DNA from: Rhexocercosporidium sp. MPI-PUGE-AT-0058
Taxonomy: Eukaryota > Ascomycota > Leotiomycetes > Helotiales
Assembly: GCA_020746875.1 (NCBI GenBank)
Contig: JAGTJL010000005.1
Coordinates: 744,001-808,000 of the forward strand
DNA: 64,000 nt
Direction: 5' to 3'
Each line of letters begins with the position of its first letter. Position 1 is the first letter of the stretch. The notes under the pieces were generated by a model. That model was not told where the DNA came from and ran no database searches. It saw only the letters and a program-made list of their open reading frames with translations. Position numbers and translations under genes: made by a program. This document shows, piece after piece, positions 34,601 to 45,441 of the stretch.

Positions 34601-35135
34601 TTCCAGCTAACGAGAGTCAGAGTTCGAGAACGGACAGTTACCAACGAAAGGAAACTTACTGGGGTATCCCGACCAAAATTATAGTCTTCATCATCATCTT
34701 CTTCTCCGACCGTGGTCTTGTCATCGGCTGCGTCCTTTTGGATTGCACTATGGATAGCTTCCCGGATAACGCCATTCATCACAGTAAAGAATGATCTCCA
34801 AACCCGATTGTAATCAACCTTTGCACATCGGACTTGCCACATGGCGTGCTCAGGAACCCAGCGGTTTTCGACTTGCTGTTGCGAAAGTATCAGTTGAAGT
34901 ACTTGATATCCGGGGAGGTTATTATACGTACGAAGTCCCATGGTTGAACTTGCTCCAACCTCGCCAACTCTGCCTCGAATCTCTTCTTGACAAGCTTAAC
35001 ACCCTCTGGCTTGAAATGCCACTCGCTAGAAAAACTCATGATTGTGAGAAACGTCTCGCGCGAAGCGTCAATGGCGGATCGACCTGTTGTAAAGACAGAC
35101 TTTGGGACCGCAGGAGCTACGCTTCTTCGCTCCAT
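31681..35135 (-). CDS. Large conserved protein of unknown function (1065 aa)
   Basis: Six exons (35135-34932, 34875-34660, 34606-34241, 34189-33595, 33542-32243, 32197-31681) sum to 3198 nt and give 1065 aa. Residues 1-330 look folded, with aromatic-rich segments (FSSEWHFKPEGVKLVKKRFE, VWRSFFTVMNGVIREAIHSA). The middle about 250 residues are Ser/Gln/Thr-rich and probably disordered. The last about 430 are again folded: LPDFVEEINQSFKELITGLRG, VVVQAEFGRIILGRF, AEIQFMVNMKVQ, ARCRLGNLFIYGTKRHWDVKV and QKKFVIQEVIVRRVYEY. I recall fungal proteins with a similar C-terminal domain of unknown function but no role. There is no signal peptide or membrane segment. The start used is MERRSV; an upstream exon is possible because the frame stays open further 5'. 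Confidence 0.8.
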
Positions 35136-38090
35136 ATTTGCGGGATCGGTGTTGTTTATGGGAAAGGGGGAATTGGTGGACCCTAAAGTTCGATCATTAG
35201 AGGGTATCAAGGCCAAAAGGGAAATTTGGTTGAGGGAGGCTTGGTACAAGTGCGGAAGTGCGAACTACAAAACTCACTGGGGCTCAGATAATCAAATGAC
35301 GGTGAAGTCCTTCTTGTTTGCCTGTGATGCTGAAAGCAGCCAATGTATGGATGTAGGAGATCCGAGTCTCAACTGCAAAGACTGTCTCGAAAGGAGCACA
35401 GCTTGTGGATGTGAGATAGAGTTGCAGAAGCGAGAGTCGACCTTTAGGTAGCGATAGCAACTCTTACTAAATAGTGCAAGTCTAAGCTGGATAGTTGCGG
35501 GATCTAGCGGTATGTTAGCATCGGACAGGCATCGTGTGGCTCTGCACAAGCACGGCAGATATGAGCCTCGTTCAGGCCGGGACACGGGAGAAGTTGAAAA
35601 GAAGATGGAAGAGCGAACCACGTACTTTTGAATAGTTTCCCAACACAAGAGACACTTTGTGAGATTCAACGAAGCTCGCAGGCGAGGTGTTGCAGATCGC
35701 TGATACCGAAGCTGATGGGGTACGAGGAGATGGGTTGCACCTTTCAGATGTGCAATCACCGCTCTGGAGGCAAGAGCCCTGAGCAGAGGTAGCGAGGCGG
35801 GCTGAAATTGGAGGTCGGTAGTATGGCTGAGTTAGAGATTTCTGTTGCGATGGAAGGCACTTTCTGTGTGCAATCGATGTTGGCGTTGGCTGGCCTGTTT
35901 GTTGACAAGTTGGCCGGGAGCTATCAACAAATATTCTGCGGATTGAGGAACACCATGCGCGTTCAACGCGTTGATTCTTGCGGGCGATGTGATGTGACGA
36001 TGTAAGACACAGTGCAGGTGAGATGGGGAGGTATTGGAAGTGAAGTGTGGAAAGGGTGTTGAGAAGGTGGTGAGGAGGAAGGAAGGGTGTTGATGTGAGG
36101 GAGGAGATCGCAGCTTCTGTAGGCGAGTCTACCCAACCCCATGATTATTACTCAGCACGGAACGCCTACCTGCCTTGCAAATTGTAATCAGGCATGCAAA
36201 ATTAATGTAGCAGAGAACTTGCACATCGAGACAGATACAAAAACCCTCAAATGAGTCATGGGGTTATTGACAATCGGTTTTGCATCGCGTAAGCTACATC
36301 TCCACGCATGTGGATGAAGTGACAAGATAAGATGATGTGATGTGCAATCTTGTGCAGAAGCAGTACTAGCTTGAGAACAAACAACGACTAGGTACAGATC
36401 TGTTTTTCCTACACTAATTCGCTCTATAAACAAGCCAATGCACTACGTATTTGAGCTTGCCCGCTCTGTCTGCCGTTGATTCCAGCTCCTGCCCAGCACC
36501 AAGCATTACAGGAGAAACATCTTATCCACAAAGAATACGAAGAAAGGAATCCTAGTATCGTTAATCGCAACTAGCAAAGAAAAACATGAATAGAACCATT
36601 TAATACACAGCAGAGCGCAGCGCAGTCTTAAAGTTGAAATCTGCCATCCTGAGCACCTTCGAGCACTTAGTATGCCCAAAACGGGCCTCGAACCGAGGCG
36701 CTAAGAGAATGAAGGTGAAGGCCGGCCTACCCCCATCCTAGCTTATTCGCCGAGAGACGTGAATGAACGCAAAGACGGTGGCAAGTTTAAGGAGATGGAT
36801 GAGGTAAATCGAGGAGTGTTGACCTCAGAATCGTTGGATGAAAGATAATCATTCTCCTTACACGTCTTCAGGGTTATCTCTTCATTGGACATGGTAGAAG
36901 GCGGTCTCTCCTTTCCAGTTCAAACTTTGGCTTGTAGCCGAAGGCAATCACAGACGGAATCGAAAACTACCTACGTACGGTGGGGGAAGAGAGCAGGTCT
37001 CACACCCATCTCTCAATACTTGTGCATCTGAGAACGGCGGGAAGGTGTATGGCATGCAGCTTAAGCATGTCTCTCCTCGTCTTCTACTACCGCCAGAAGG
37101 CAGAAGCAGAAGACAACTAAAGCCCTTCCCTACTCCTTTCCAGGGTAGTAGATGCATAGAGGTAGCACTTCAGGAAACACACTTGACTCCAGGAACTTTA
37201 TCAAAGCACTTCATAAGTGCAGCTCCTACGAATACAAGTTCCTAAAGCCTTCCAAAGCCACCTTTGTATCTCAGGCATTGAAGCTTCGTCGCATTGCTTC
37301 ATAGCCAGACGAGAAAAAGTACGAAGGAATAGATCAATAAAAGCAGGCAAGCAAAACATGCAACACCAAATAACCAAATATCAAATTACAATTCTTTAAG
37401 TCTCTCAAAAGCATTAAGCAATTCAGTCAGTAACTAACACCAGTAGGTATGGTAAGTCACGAAGGAGAATAGAACGAGAGCGACGAACGGAGGCATTATA
37501 TCCTCCCTCTTCTCTTCTCCCCTTCCCTCCTACCTAAGCCATCGTGCTGTATACTGCCACCTAGAAACATATACAAAAGCCCCACCATACCCACCATTCG
37601 AATCGAAGCCACCAAGTCATCAAAGTCGTTAAAAAGCGCATCGCATCGCAAGATTTCTATAAACCCATCCGCTTGCCCGCGTCCCATGCATCATGCCAGC
37701 TTCTAGAAGAAGCAACAACAGCAACGCGCTTCTCAAGATGTTGAAGCAGAAGGCAGAAGTAAGTAAGGAAGAACTCCCAGAACACCCATCCAGCCGCTTA
37801 TTTTCGTAGAAATACCGCCAAGTTACAAAAGCAACACCACCAACAACAAAGGCGCAGCTTAGCCAAACCGCTTTCCCTTATCCAATGCCCAGATATGCAG
37901 TCTCGGTGTATGTATGGTCGTAACGTAATGAAGGAGAGTCGTGAATCTATCCGCCCACCTGGCTGCATCTTGCCCATCTTCCCCTTCACTCCGCCCATTA
38001 TGATACATCTGCGTCCAATGTATGTGCTAGTCATCCGTAGTTTACCCCTCGACGGGGCGAGTCTTGTTGTACAGGAACGTGTGGAGAGAC
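35136..38090. other. 3-kb intergenic region
   Basis: The longest gap in the window, between the 5' end of the 1065-aa gene and the 3' end of the She3-like gene. It has no convincing coding region. It holds a compact inverted-repeat structure at 36666-36705, listed separately, and pyrimidine-rich tracts near 37500-37540. Long untranslated regions are a plausible explanation. Confidence 0.4.
36666..36705. other. Compact nested inverted repeat (three-way-junction-like)
   Basis: An outer stem CTTAG (36666-36670) pairs with CTAAG (36701-36705). Inside, GCCC (36674-36677) pairs with GGGC (36683-36686), and CCTCG (36686-36690) pairs with CGAGG (36694-36698) around an AAC loop. The minus strand of the second hairpin contains a GGTTCGA core like a Pol III B box, but no tRNA can be folded around it. 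The function is unknown. Confidence 0.3.
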
Positions 38091-39542
38091 TCATTCGGCT
38101 CCTTTGACGTTCTGCTTCACTCCTAGAGCCCATTTCAGCTCCCCGAGCACTTTCTGTGTTTCTAGTAAAGCTGCGTCATTGGCTTTCTCCTGTGATTTTG
38201 CTCGTTCCTTGATATCCTTGAGGGCGTCTTCTTGTGCGAGCTTATACTTGTCAAAAGCCTCCGCTATCCCTTCTTTCTCCGCTTGTAGAGCAGTCAGTTG
38301 CTCTGCTTGCTGATCACATAACTCCTGTAGCATGTTCATACGATCGTCGTCAGCTCGCCTTTCCTGGACAATAGTCTCGATCTCCGCGCCGAGTTTGGCA
38401 ACAGTTTTGTTGACTTCGACTCCTTGGTCCCTCCAATGGCTTGTCATCGCCTCGTTCCGGCCCTTCATCAGCGCTGCGAATGTTTGTGCCTCTTCTACAC
38501 TCCTCTTACTGTCCTCCTCAATCTTCTCCATGGCTTCCCTCCACCCCCTTTCGCGTTCCACAGCCTTGTCCGCGCGATTCTTCTCGGCCTCGATCTGGGC
38601 CTTCATTTCTGCGACCTGCCGTTCCCTCCGCTTCAGCAGCGTTTTGTTGATAGCAGCATCATGTAATTTCCCATCGTATTCCGCGGCCAGTGCATCCATC
38701 TTCCCCTCTGCCATCCTCACGGCCTGTTTGGACTCCTCCGCCCTCAGCCGCTCCAAATTGAGGTCTCGTTTCAACATGTCGTTCTCGCCCATAAGCCGCT
38801 CGATAACTCTGCCCGACTTTCCGAGATTAGCTCGACCGACCGCAGAACTCCATTGTCCACCTGGTGATATCGAGTTCCCGTTGCTGTTTGGAGAACCGTC
38901 TTCCGGTACTTGTAAGTTGCTGCCGGTGTATGATCTTGTAGGCCCAAATTCTGACGATATCTTCCGTACCAAGCCGTTGCCAACTCCTAGATTGGGGTTA
39001 TGCCGTGAGAGAGGCGGCTGCGAATGCGGTATAGAGGCTTGAGGTGAGGTTCTAGTAGAGTGAGGCATCGCTGTTGGGTCACTTCTGTGAACTCGCCGCG
39101 CTTCGTCTTGAGCGCTAGTGTTTGTGTCAAGATGGAGACTTTCCGATGGGACTGAGCGTATTGTATTTGACGAGTTGCTTTTAGAGAGCGGCGATGATGT
39201 ACTGGTACCATTCAGAGTATTCATCGCGTTTGAGGAGATCGGGGAGAGGGTTCGAGGAGGCGGCGCATGGATCGTGTGATTGTTGGATTCGAAGACTGCA
39301 AGCTCGCCGTTTCGGAGTTCTGGAGTAGGGAGATTCATTAGACCTTGCTTCTAATTTCAGATCCTTATGCCTTCAGATGTGTGAGGTGCAGCCACAGCCG
39401 AGAGCAATCTGACCGGAGGCTCGAAGGGTGGAAGTGGAAAAAGGAAGCTGGTAGACGTACTAGCAGAGTCTGAATGGACGGCAATATGATGGTGCTGCTG
39501 GTAAGGGTGATCCGGCAGAGGGTATAGTTCTCGAGCGTTCAT
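38091..39542 (-). CDS. She3-like coiled-coil RNA-transport adaptor
   Basis: The main exon codes 415 aa from MNLPTPELRNG. Adding an upstream exon (39542-39461, starting MNARELYPLPDH) through a 117-bp GT-AG intron (39460-39344) keeps the phase and gives 444 aa; I prefer this form but it is not proven. Residues 30-200 are Ser/Asn/Pro-rich. From RVIERLMGENDMLKRDLNLE on, the protein is almost entirely coiled coil (RLRAEESKQAVRMAEGKMDA, KTLLKRRERQVAEMKAQIEA, QAEQLTALQAEKEGI). This arrangement and the NDMLKRDLNLERLRAEE block match fungal proteins annotated as SWI5-dependent HO expression protein 3. In yeast She3 links mRNA-bound She2 to the myosin Myo4; in filamentous fungi the role is less clear. 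No membrane segment or enzyme motif is seen. Confidence 0.72.
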
Positions 39543-41504
39543 CGCTCTTCATGTCTTCTTCCCCTGAATAACCTGTAACTGCCAGTAATATGCAGATGTT
39601 CAAACGATATTGCCTTGTCGCTAGGTAATTTCTGGGGACCCTTCGGATGCGTCTGCGCCAGTAGAAAAAGTTGTAGACAATTCCTGCCAGATGTTGCACG
39701 GCACAGATAAGCAATAAGCTGTTGCCCTTGAGATAGGAGTAGTAGTAGTTCTTGAGATGTGATGTTGGAGTGGGTGAAAAAGTACAACGAAAGTGATATC
39801 CATGTCTCTCTCACACTTCCAACTCAAGCGATGATGCCGTTGGTTGGTTGGGAGACGAGGTGACAGGGACAACACGACGAGGGACGGGTTCCTGGACGCG
39901 ACAGGGCCCGCTCGACCCTCCAGCAGGTACTTTACCCCTGCATGAATTTCCTACATCACAGCATGCACATTCACATCCACATCAACCATGAAACCGAAGG
40001 TTACCAGGCAAAGACGAATAGGGGATGCTGTGTCGGGATCTCCAAAGGATGTGGTAAGACAAGACAAGGCCAGGCACGGTACTATGTACTCCGTATGTAT
40101 TATTTAACCTGGCAGTGGCTCTGGATCGTCACAGGTATTACCATCCCTCATCCGAAGAATGACGCATTAGAACCGTGCTGTGCTGGGCGTACTTTGCTTT
40201 TCCATCATCCTCAGGACCCCTTTTCCAGATGTCTACTCATGCATGACATCCTTCCACCAGAAGGGAGATTGTGATTATTCTGGAACAACTACAGTCTAGG
40301 ATCCCCGGTTGGGGAAGTTAGCCATTATTTTCTGTAGTCTGGTCCTCTCTAGCCTCGTATTGGCTTCCTTGAGATGACTTGGAGATATCTGTAGCTTAAG
40401 ATGTACTGTGGTATGACTAGTTGGCGAATGGAACGGGAGGAAGGGCAAAAACTCGACGGGCTCTGCTCTGTTGTGCATTTTTGTTTGCCCCCTTTTCCAT
40501 TCAAGATACTCATTTCAGATCATGTCTTGATTGTTTCTTGCTTTCCATTGGGCGGCTGAGTTTAATATCGTCATATAAGAGAAACTAGCCATAGATCAGG
40601 CCAATGATATCTACTGGAAGTACAAATGATGCTCTTCAAATTGTCCTTATCTAGAAGCAGTAAAAATCTGCGCCGAGGTCCAAACATTGTCGTACAGATT
40701 ACAGAATTCAACCCTTCCTCACGTAATACAAAGTCCCCGGATACTACACGTCAAACTCCATGCCCGAGTCCTCAATACCAGTGCCACGGTCTGTCCAAGT
40801 CATGCCAGTACGTGAACGAAGAAGTGAGAGGTCTGGCTTAGCATGGCAGGAGAAGATAGATATACAACATTCGAAGATCTCGACTCTACTCGCATATTTC
40901 GGTGATGACAGGCGCAGCAGGCAAGTGCTGCCCTTCGGAGGTGGAAGTCTGTCGTTGCTTTTGAAACTTTAGGGCTGTATGGTACTGTTTATACATTTCA
41001 ATAAGGACAAGTCGGGGAAGGGGGGATCAAGGGGCTTAGGTATAACCAGCCGTATCTATCTTCTGCACTGGTGGTTGGATGAATATAGTTATAGTTGAAG
41101 CTGTCAATAGCAGATAAAGAACATCCAGCATGGGGATCCGATGGAGGAAGGGGGCGGATGAAACGAGGAAGGTATATAAGAGAGTGAGGTGACGAAGACA
41201 GAATTGAGTTCCAGAGCTGCAAGTGACATAGCTGCTGGAAGCTTGCAAATGTCGAGTTCTTTGCTGTGATCAAGTCTTTTAAACAAAAGCCTGTCACGAT
41301 TCTGCTGACTTATCGTTGATATCAATAGCTCTTTTTTTTCCAGCCTCAAGCCCCAGACGTCAAATCACAACCATAGCATAGGATATTTGGAGGTTGCAAG
41401 ATTTCATTGGTATCTGCGGCAGTTCATTTGTTGACTGCTACAAACAAATATCCCATATCCATGCGCCCATCCCATCCGTAAAAGACACAGCGTGCAGCAA
41501 GCAT
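39543..41504. other. Intergenic region between She3-like and RPS15 genes
   Basis: Upstream region of the She3-like gene and 3' flank of RPS15. AT-content varies, with no recognisable gene. A poly-T run of eight lies near 41332-41340. Confidence 0.4.
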
Positions 41505-42222
41505 TTACTTGAGAGGAATGAAACGGGAAGAGTGAGTGGCACCAATACCGGGTCTTCCGTGCTTGACTGGGTGGCTGGAAGAAGAATGTTAGCACGGTCA
41601 TCCGAACCCATTCTCGTCCAGATGTATACGTACTATGAAATCGAGAATTCTCCCAAGTAGTGTCCGACCATCTCAGGCTTAATTTCGACCTGGTTGAATT
41701 CCTTTCCTGAGTAGATACCGATAACGCTACCGATCATCTCTGGGACAACGATCATGTTTCGGAGGTGAGTCTTGACGAGGTCTGGCTTCTCGTTGGGCTT
41801 GGCCTCCTGCTTCGCCTTGCGGAGCTTCTTGATCAAACCCATGGGCTTGCGCTTGAGACCACGGTTGAACCGACGGCGGGCGCGGGCGTGGACAACATCA
41901 CGGAGTTGGTCGGAGGAGAGGTCGAGGAGTCTATAGGTGAAGAATCGAGGGTTAGCTTCTTTGCTCCCCTTTGTAATTCTCAAGACTTGGATATGTATGT
42001 ATATGTATGGGAGGCGTACTGATCGAGATCGATTCCACGGTAGGAGAACTTTCTGAACGCTCTCTTCTTCTTGATCTCGGCGGCCTCAACGGCGTCCTGT
42101 GTGCAGAGAAGCTGTCAGCACTGGTTCGTTGAAGTTGGAGAGGACTGCGGCGCAAGGAGCCTGCGCGCGCGAATGGCAGATAGAAGGAGATGTCAATTGA
42201 TACTCACGTATTCGTCAGCCAT
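41505..42222 (-). CDS. rps15: 40S ribosomal protein S15 (uS19)
   Basis: Four exons (42222-42208, 42096-42020, 41930-41634, 41574-41505) give 152 aa, the normal length. The protein begins [20 protein letters not shown] and contains [80 protein letters not shown] and the C-terminal [18 protein letters not shown], all diagnostic for uS19. It sits in the small-subunit head near the A-site finger and is needed for late pre-40S export. The first coding exon is only 15 nt. The P2 gene lies upstream on the same strand with 653 bp between coding regions. Confidence 0.97.
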
Positions 42223-42875
42223 GTTTGCGGTTGCTGTGCGTGTCGGCTTTCGATGCTTGTCGAAAGTCCAAAGTTGTTGCTGGCGGTCGTGGGACGAGGT
42301 TCAAAAGCGTGGAGTGGATTTTGCAATTCCTTAGCGCGGGCGCTCGCTTATTCGTTAGCGCTGCTGCCCTGAGAGCAGATTTAGGGCAAGAAGCCCCGAA
42401 GTCTTGGCACGACAGAACGAGGCTCTAGTTCAGCCTCGGAATGGAACTTCGGGGGATGAAGGGGTATCGCATTGATAGTTTTGGTTTGACTCTTTTTGTT
42501 CCTTCAAATTGCTGGAATGTAAAATCGGCTGCAGTTCATTCCTGTTGTAATTTGAGATATCATCACAGCCGTCTGGAGGGATCCCCCACCAAACCTTCAC
42601 GCCCTTAGGTAGTACGCTGCTCATAGCTCTTCTACTCATTAATCACGGTTCATATCACAGTTCATCTCAAATCAAGCCCAGTATTGGAAGAAGCACGTCT
42701 TTATCGCTTTATGTAACCTGCATCCTTGACATCTCATCATAGCAGGCCGTCAATCCGACCCAATTCCCATGACATGCAAATTTCCTGCAAAGCGCGCACA
42801 ACTCCTCCCAAAAGCCCTGACCATTTGTCATGAAGAATCGAGAGCGTGGCATCCGTGAAGAAAGAATTTGTTCGT
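42223..42875. other. Intergenic region between RPS15 and RPP2
   Basis: Holds the RPS15 promoter and the 3' UTR of the P2 gene; both genes point the same way. Nothing else recognised. Confidence 0.45.
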
Positions 42876-43319
42876 TTAGTCGAAAAGACCGAAACCCATA
42901 TCCTCGTCGGACTCCTCCTTCTCTGTATGATATATTAGTATCCATCGCATTTTCCTGTCGATTGTAGAACTTACCCTCTTCCTTCTCCTCGGCCTTCTCC
43001 TCGGCGGCAGCACCACCTGAAGCGGCGGCACCTCCAGCAGCTGGGGCAGCACCACCGGCTCCTCCAGATGGAACGGAAGCCAACTTGGATGATCCCTCAG
43101 TGATCAACTGTGTATCCATTAGCCACCATCGCGCATGTTCTCAATTGTAGATCCCCGTACCTCTTGGATGTCCTTGCCCTTGAGCTCAGAGATGAGGGTG
43201 GAGAGACGCTCATCATCAGCCTCAATTCCAACGGACTCGAGAACGGCCTTGATGTCGGCAGCGGAAGGAGAGGTGTTACCACCGATGGTGAGGAGAAGGT
43301 AAGCTGCGAGGTGCTTCAT
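42876..43319 (-). CDS. rpp2: 60S acidic ribosomal stalk protein P2
   Basis: Three exons (43319-43161, 43107-42975, 42922-42876) give 112 aa. The N-terminal dimerisation domain reads [15 protein letters not shown]...[20 protein letters not shown]. An Ala/Gly-rich hinge ([21 protein letters not shown]) and the acidic tail ending [13 protein letters not shown] follow. That terminal motif recruits translation factors and is shared by P0, P1 and P2; the start [10 protein letters not shown] and the GN..PSA segment mark it as P2. The last intron lies inside the charged EKEE region, leaving a 47-nt final coding exon. It works in the stalk as a P1-P2 dimer on P0. Confidence 0.96.
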
Positions 43320-45319
43320 TTTGAGTGCTGGAGGTGATCGTCAGTATTCGGCGCGCCGATCGCACTCGTTTGCGCGCAGACTCACATTTGGATGTTGTTT
43401 TGGGGAACAAGAGTATCAATCGATTTAACCGCTATTTGAGGCGGAGACTGAGACGTGATGTTCAAGAAGTTTGTCGTTGGTCTGGATCTTGAAAAAGTTC
43501 GGAAAATTGAGGTGGCCTAGCTTGTGGGAGGCTAGTGGAGGTAAGCGAAAGCTTGGCGCCAAAGGACGCTCAAATCTTCTGGGCCTCCGAAAAAGATGCT
43601 CATCTTTATTACTTTCAGAAAAATAAAGCAATGAGTCAATAATAACTCGAGCGAATGACTCTGATCTACCGCCCTAGTCAATAATCCTTGGAGGTTACCA
43701 TTGATTATCACGAGAACGGAAAGCCTCCATCTTACAGTCTCACCGAGTCGCCGAATTTCGTTGAATTGAGAAAGGCAGTCATGTCGATGTAATCTGGGAA
43801 TTGCAGCTATGGTTTTACTTATTGAAGATTGCTCCTGGTCTCCAAGGCTCTCCTTCGATGCTGATGTCTCTTTTCGGGCCGATGCATTGAATTTCGTCAG
43901 GTCCTCAGTACGAACTGTGCCGAGTCTCTCCCAAGTCCTTGTATTATGGCTCCTTCTTTCCCTATTTTGTTCGAGCAACCTAACTATGGCATTCTAACTT
44001 CGGAATTTTCGATAAGGCGCAAAATTTTAATGGCCCTCGAGCACTTCTAGATCCAACATCAGCCGATGAGTGCCGGTTACAATTATGGAATTGAGCCCTT
44101 GACTGCTATTGATGAGAATAGCGAACACTGATACAAGGTATCAGCTACGCTGGTAGAGCACGAGGAAGATTTATGTTAGATTTCTAAGGCGCCGAAATAT
44201 TAATAGCATGTTTCATCGTTTTCCATGATAAGTCTAACAGAAAGTGGTGTCATGGGTCATTTTCAATCATGAACATATTTTCCTAGCTTCGAGCCTGCTA
44301 CTTGAGTTCATGATTTATCCAGGTTTAGCTCAGTAGCTGCCAAGTACATATCTCAAATACTACAGCACGACCTGAGGTGGGCTTACAATACCGATCGAAA
44401 TGACATTCCCGAGGCAGGAGGCTGGGGATTAGATACTTTCCTTCGAAATCCGTTTTTGAAAAACATGATCGCGGAAAAGTAAATGGATCAAAATAAAGTT
44501 GGACACTCAAATTCTCCGTATGGAGGATGGATCTGTGACAGGATTGGGGTTCAAGAAACTTCTCAAGTAGCAGGTATCAATGACTTGAATTATTGCTAAG
44601 ACTAGGTGTCAAACAGATTCGGTAGAGTAACGTATGTTTAAGTTCGAATGGAAATAATGAGGATCTAGAGAAATTGCTTCTGGGAGAGTCAAAAGTCAAG
44701 CTGGAAACATTTGAGAAGCACTTAAACAACTTAAGCAAGCACAATATTTAAAGAATAATTATCTTCTGGTAGAAATTAGAGATTCAGGAGGACCTATTCT
44801 TAATCAAGTGGCCAATCCAGCTTCGAACATTTTAGAAAATTCCTAGCAACTCTGGAAGCAGGTCAAGTGAATCTCGCCATCAGTGCCAGGAAGCGGTAAT
44901 GGTTATCCTTAGGGAGTATCTACTTTTTTGTACCTTTCAAAGTTCCTAGATCCTTTCAGATGTTTGAAGCTATGCCTATTCGTACTTCATGAAGGGAAGG
45001 AAGATGTTGCTGGTATTGCGTCAATCGCAAGCTCATGTGCAGTGCTCTTGTCCGTGGGGTCTTCAGCGTCGTTCCAACGATATCTCAACGATGGCCGAAT
45101 AAATTGACTTCAAAACTCTCGCAGACCGTTGACAAGAAGCGATGTAACATTTACAATTACTTCTTGCATGGTCGATTCGTTGTGACGGCCTAATATGCTG
45201 CCCCGCTCACTTATGCAAGGTCACTCGCTACGGCGCCTCGAGGGCACACATTTCGATTTGAACAATTTTTGACCCTTTCATATATTGAAATAATGGGACT
45301 GTGTGCATCAAATCATCAA
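43320..45319. other. 2-kb gene-poor region upstream of the tRNA gene
   Basis: Contains the promoter of RPP2 at its left side. A minus-strand open stretch at 43532-43978 has no family resemblance and is probably chance. The 44000-45200 part is relatively AT-rich with no recognisable gene, and no clear transposon ends were seen. Confidence 0.4.
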
Positions 45320-45441
45320 GGGCGAATGGTTTAGTGGTATAATACCTCTTTAGCATAGAGGTGGTCCAGGGTTCGAGTAAGTTGTTCTCAAATCCGCGTT
45401 CTAGGCAAGATTCTAACAATTATCAGTTCCCTGTTCGTCCA
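45320..45441 (+). tRNA. tRNA-Ala(AGC) interrupted in the T-loop by a 50-bp intron
   Basis: The acceptor strand GGGCGAA (45320-45326) pairs with TTCGTCC (45434-45440), including the G3-U70 wobble that identifies tRNA-Ala, and A73 is at 45441. The anticodon stem CCTCT/AGAGG (45345-45349 and 45357-45361) encloses the loop TTAGCAT with anticodon AGC at 45352-45354. The T-stem CAGGG (45367-45371) pairs with CCCTG (45429-45433). The T-loop reads TTCGA (45372-45376), is then interrupted by 45377-45426, and resumes with TT (45427-45428). The D-arm is short but normal (GGTTTAGTGGTATAAT). Removing exactly 45377-45426 leaves a canonical 72-nt tRNA body. The insert lies between positions 58 and 59, whereas ordinary tRNA introns lie between 37 and 38. 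Pol III terminator-like T5 runs follow. It is either a functional tRNA that needs unusual processing or a recently disrupted copy. Confidence 0.9.
45377..45426 (+). other. Spliceosomal-type intron inside the tRNA gene
   Basis: The 50-bp insert begins GTAAGT, carries TTCTAAC at 45411-45417 (branch A at about 45416) and ends ATTATCAG, 10 nt after the branch A. These are the consensus signals of U2-type introns in filamentous ascomycetes, and the length is typical of the introns in neighbouring protein genes. The boundaries are unique: shifting by one base breaks either the tRNA or the GT-AG rule. There is no bulge-helix-bulge or anticodon-loop context as expected for endonuclease-spliced tRNA introns. 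Confidence 0.85.

Noticed and set aside
36660..36740. Minus-strand tRNA suggested by a GGTTCGA core
   Set aside because: The T-stem does not pair, there is no matching acceptor stem and no anticodon arm at the right distance. Only the inverted repeat was kept.
38332..39042. A 236-codon open frame on the + strand
   Set aside because: It is fully antisense to the She3-like coiled-coil exon and has the Ser/Ala/Arg-rich composition expected of a mirror of such coding sequence.
43532..43978. 148-codon minus-strand frame upstream of RPP2
   Set aside because: No splice context, no recognisable motif, and it lies in the expected RPP2 promoter and leader.
44325..44395. A-box-like sequence TTTAGCTCAGTAGC suggesting a tRNA
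   Set aside because: No B box, acceptor pairing or anticodon stem follows.
45320..45441. Calling the tRNA-Ala a simple pseudogene
   Set aside because: All stems, the identity pair and the discriminator are intact once the insert is removed, and the terminator is in place. Decay is not visible, so function remains open.
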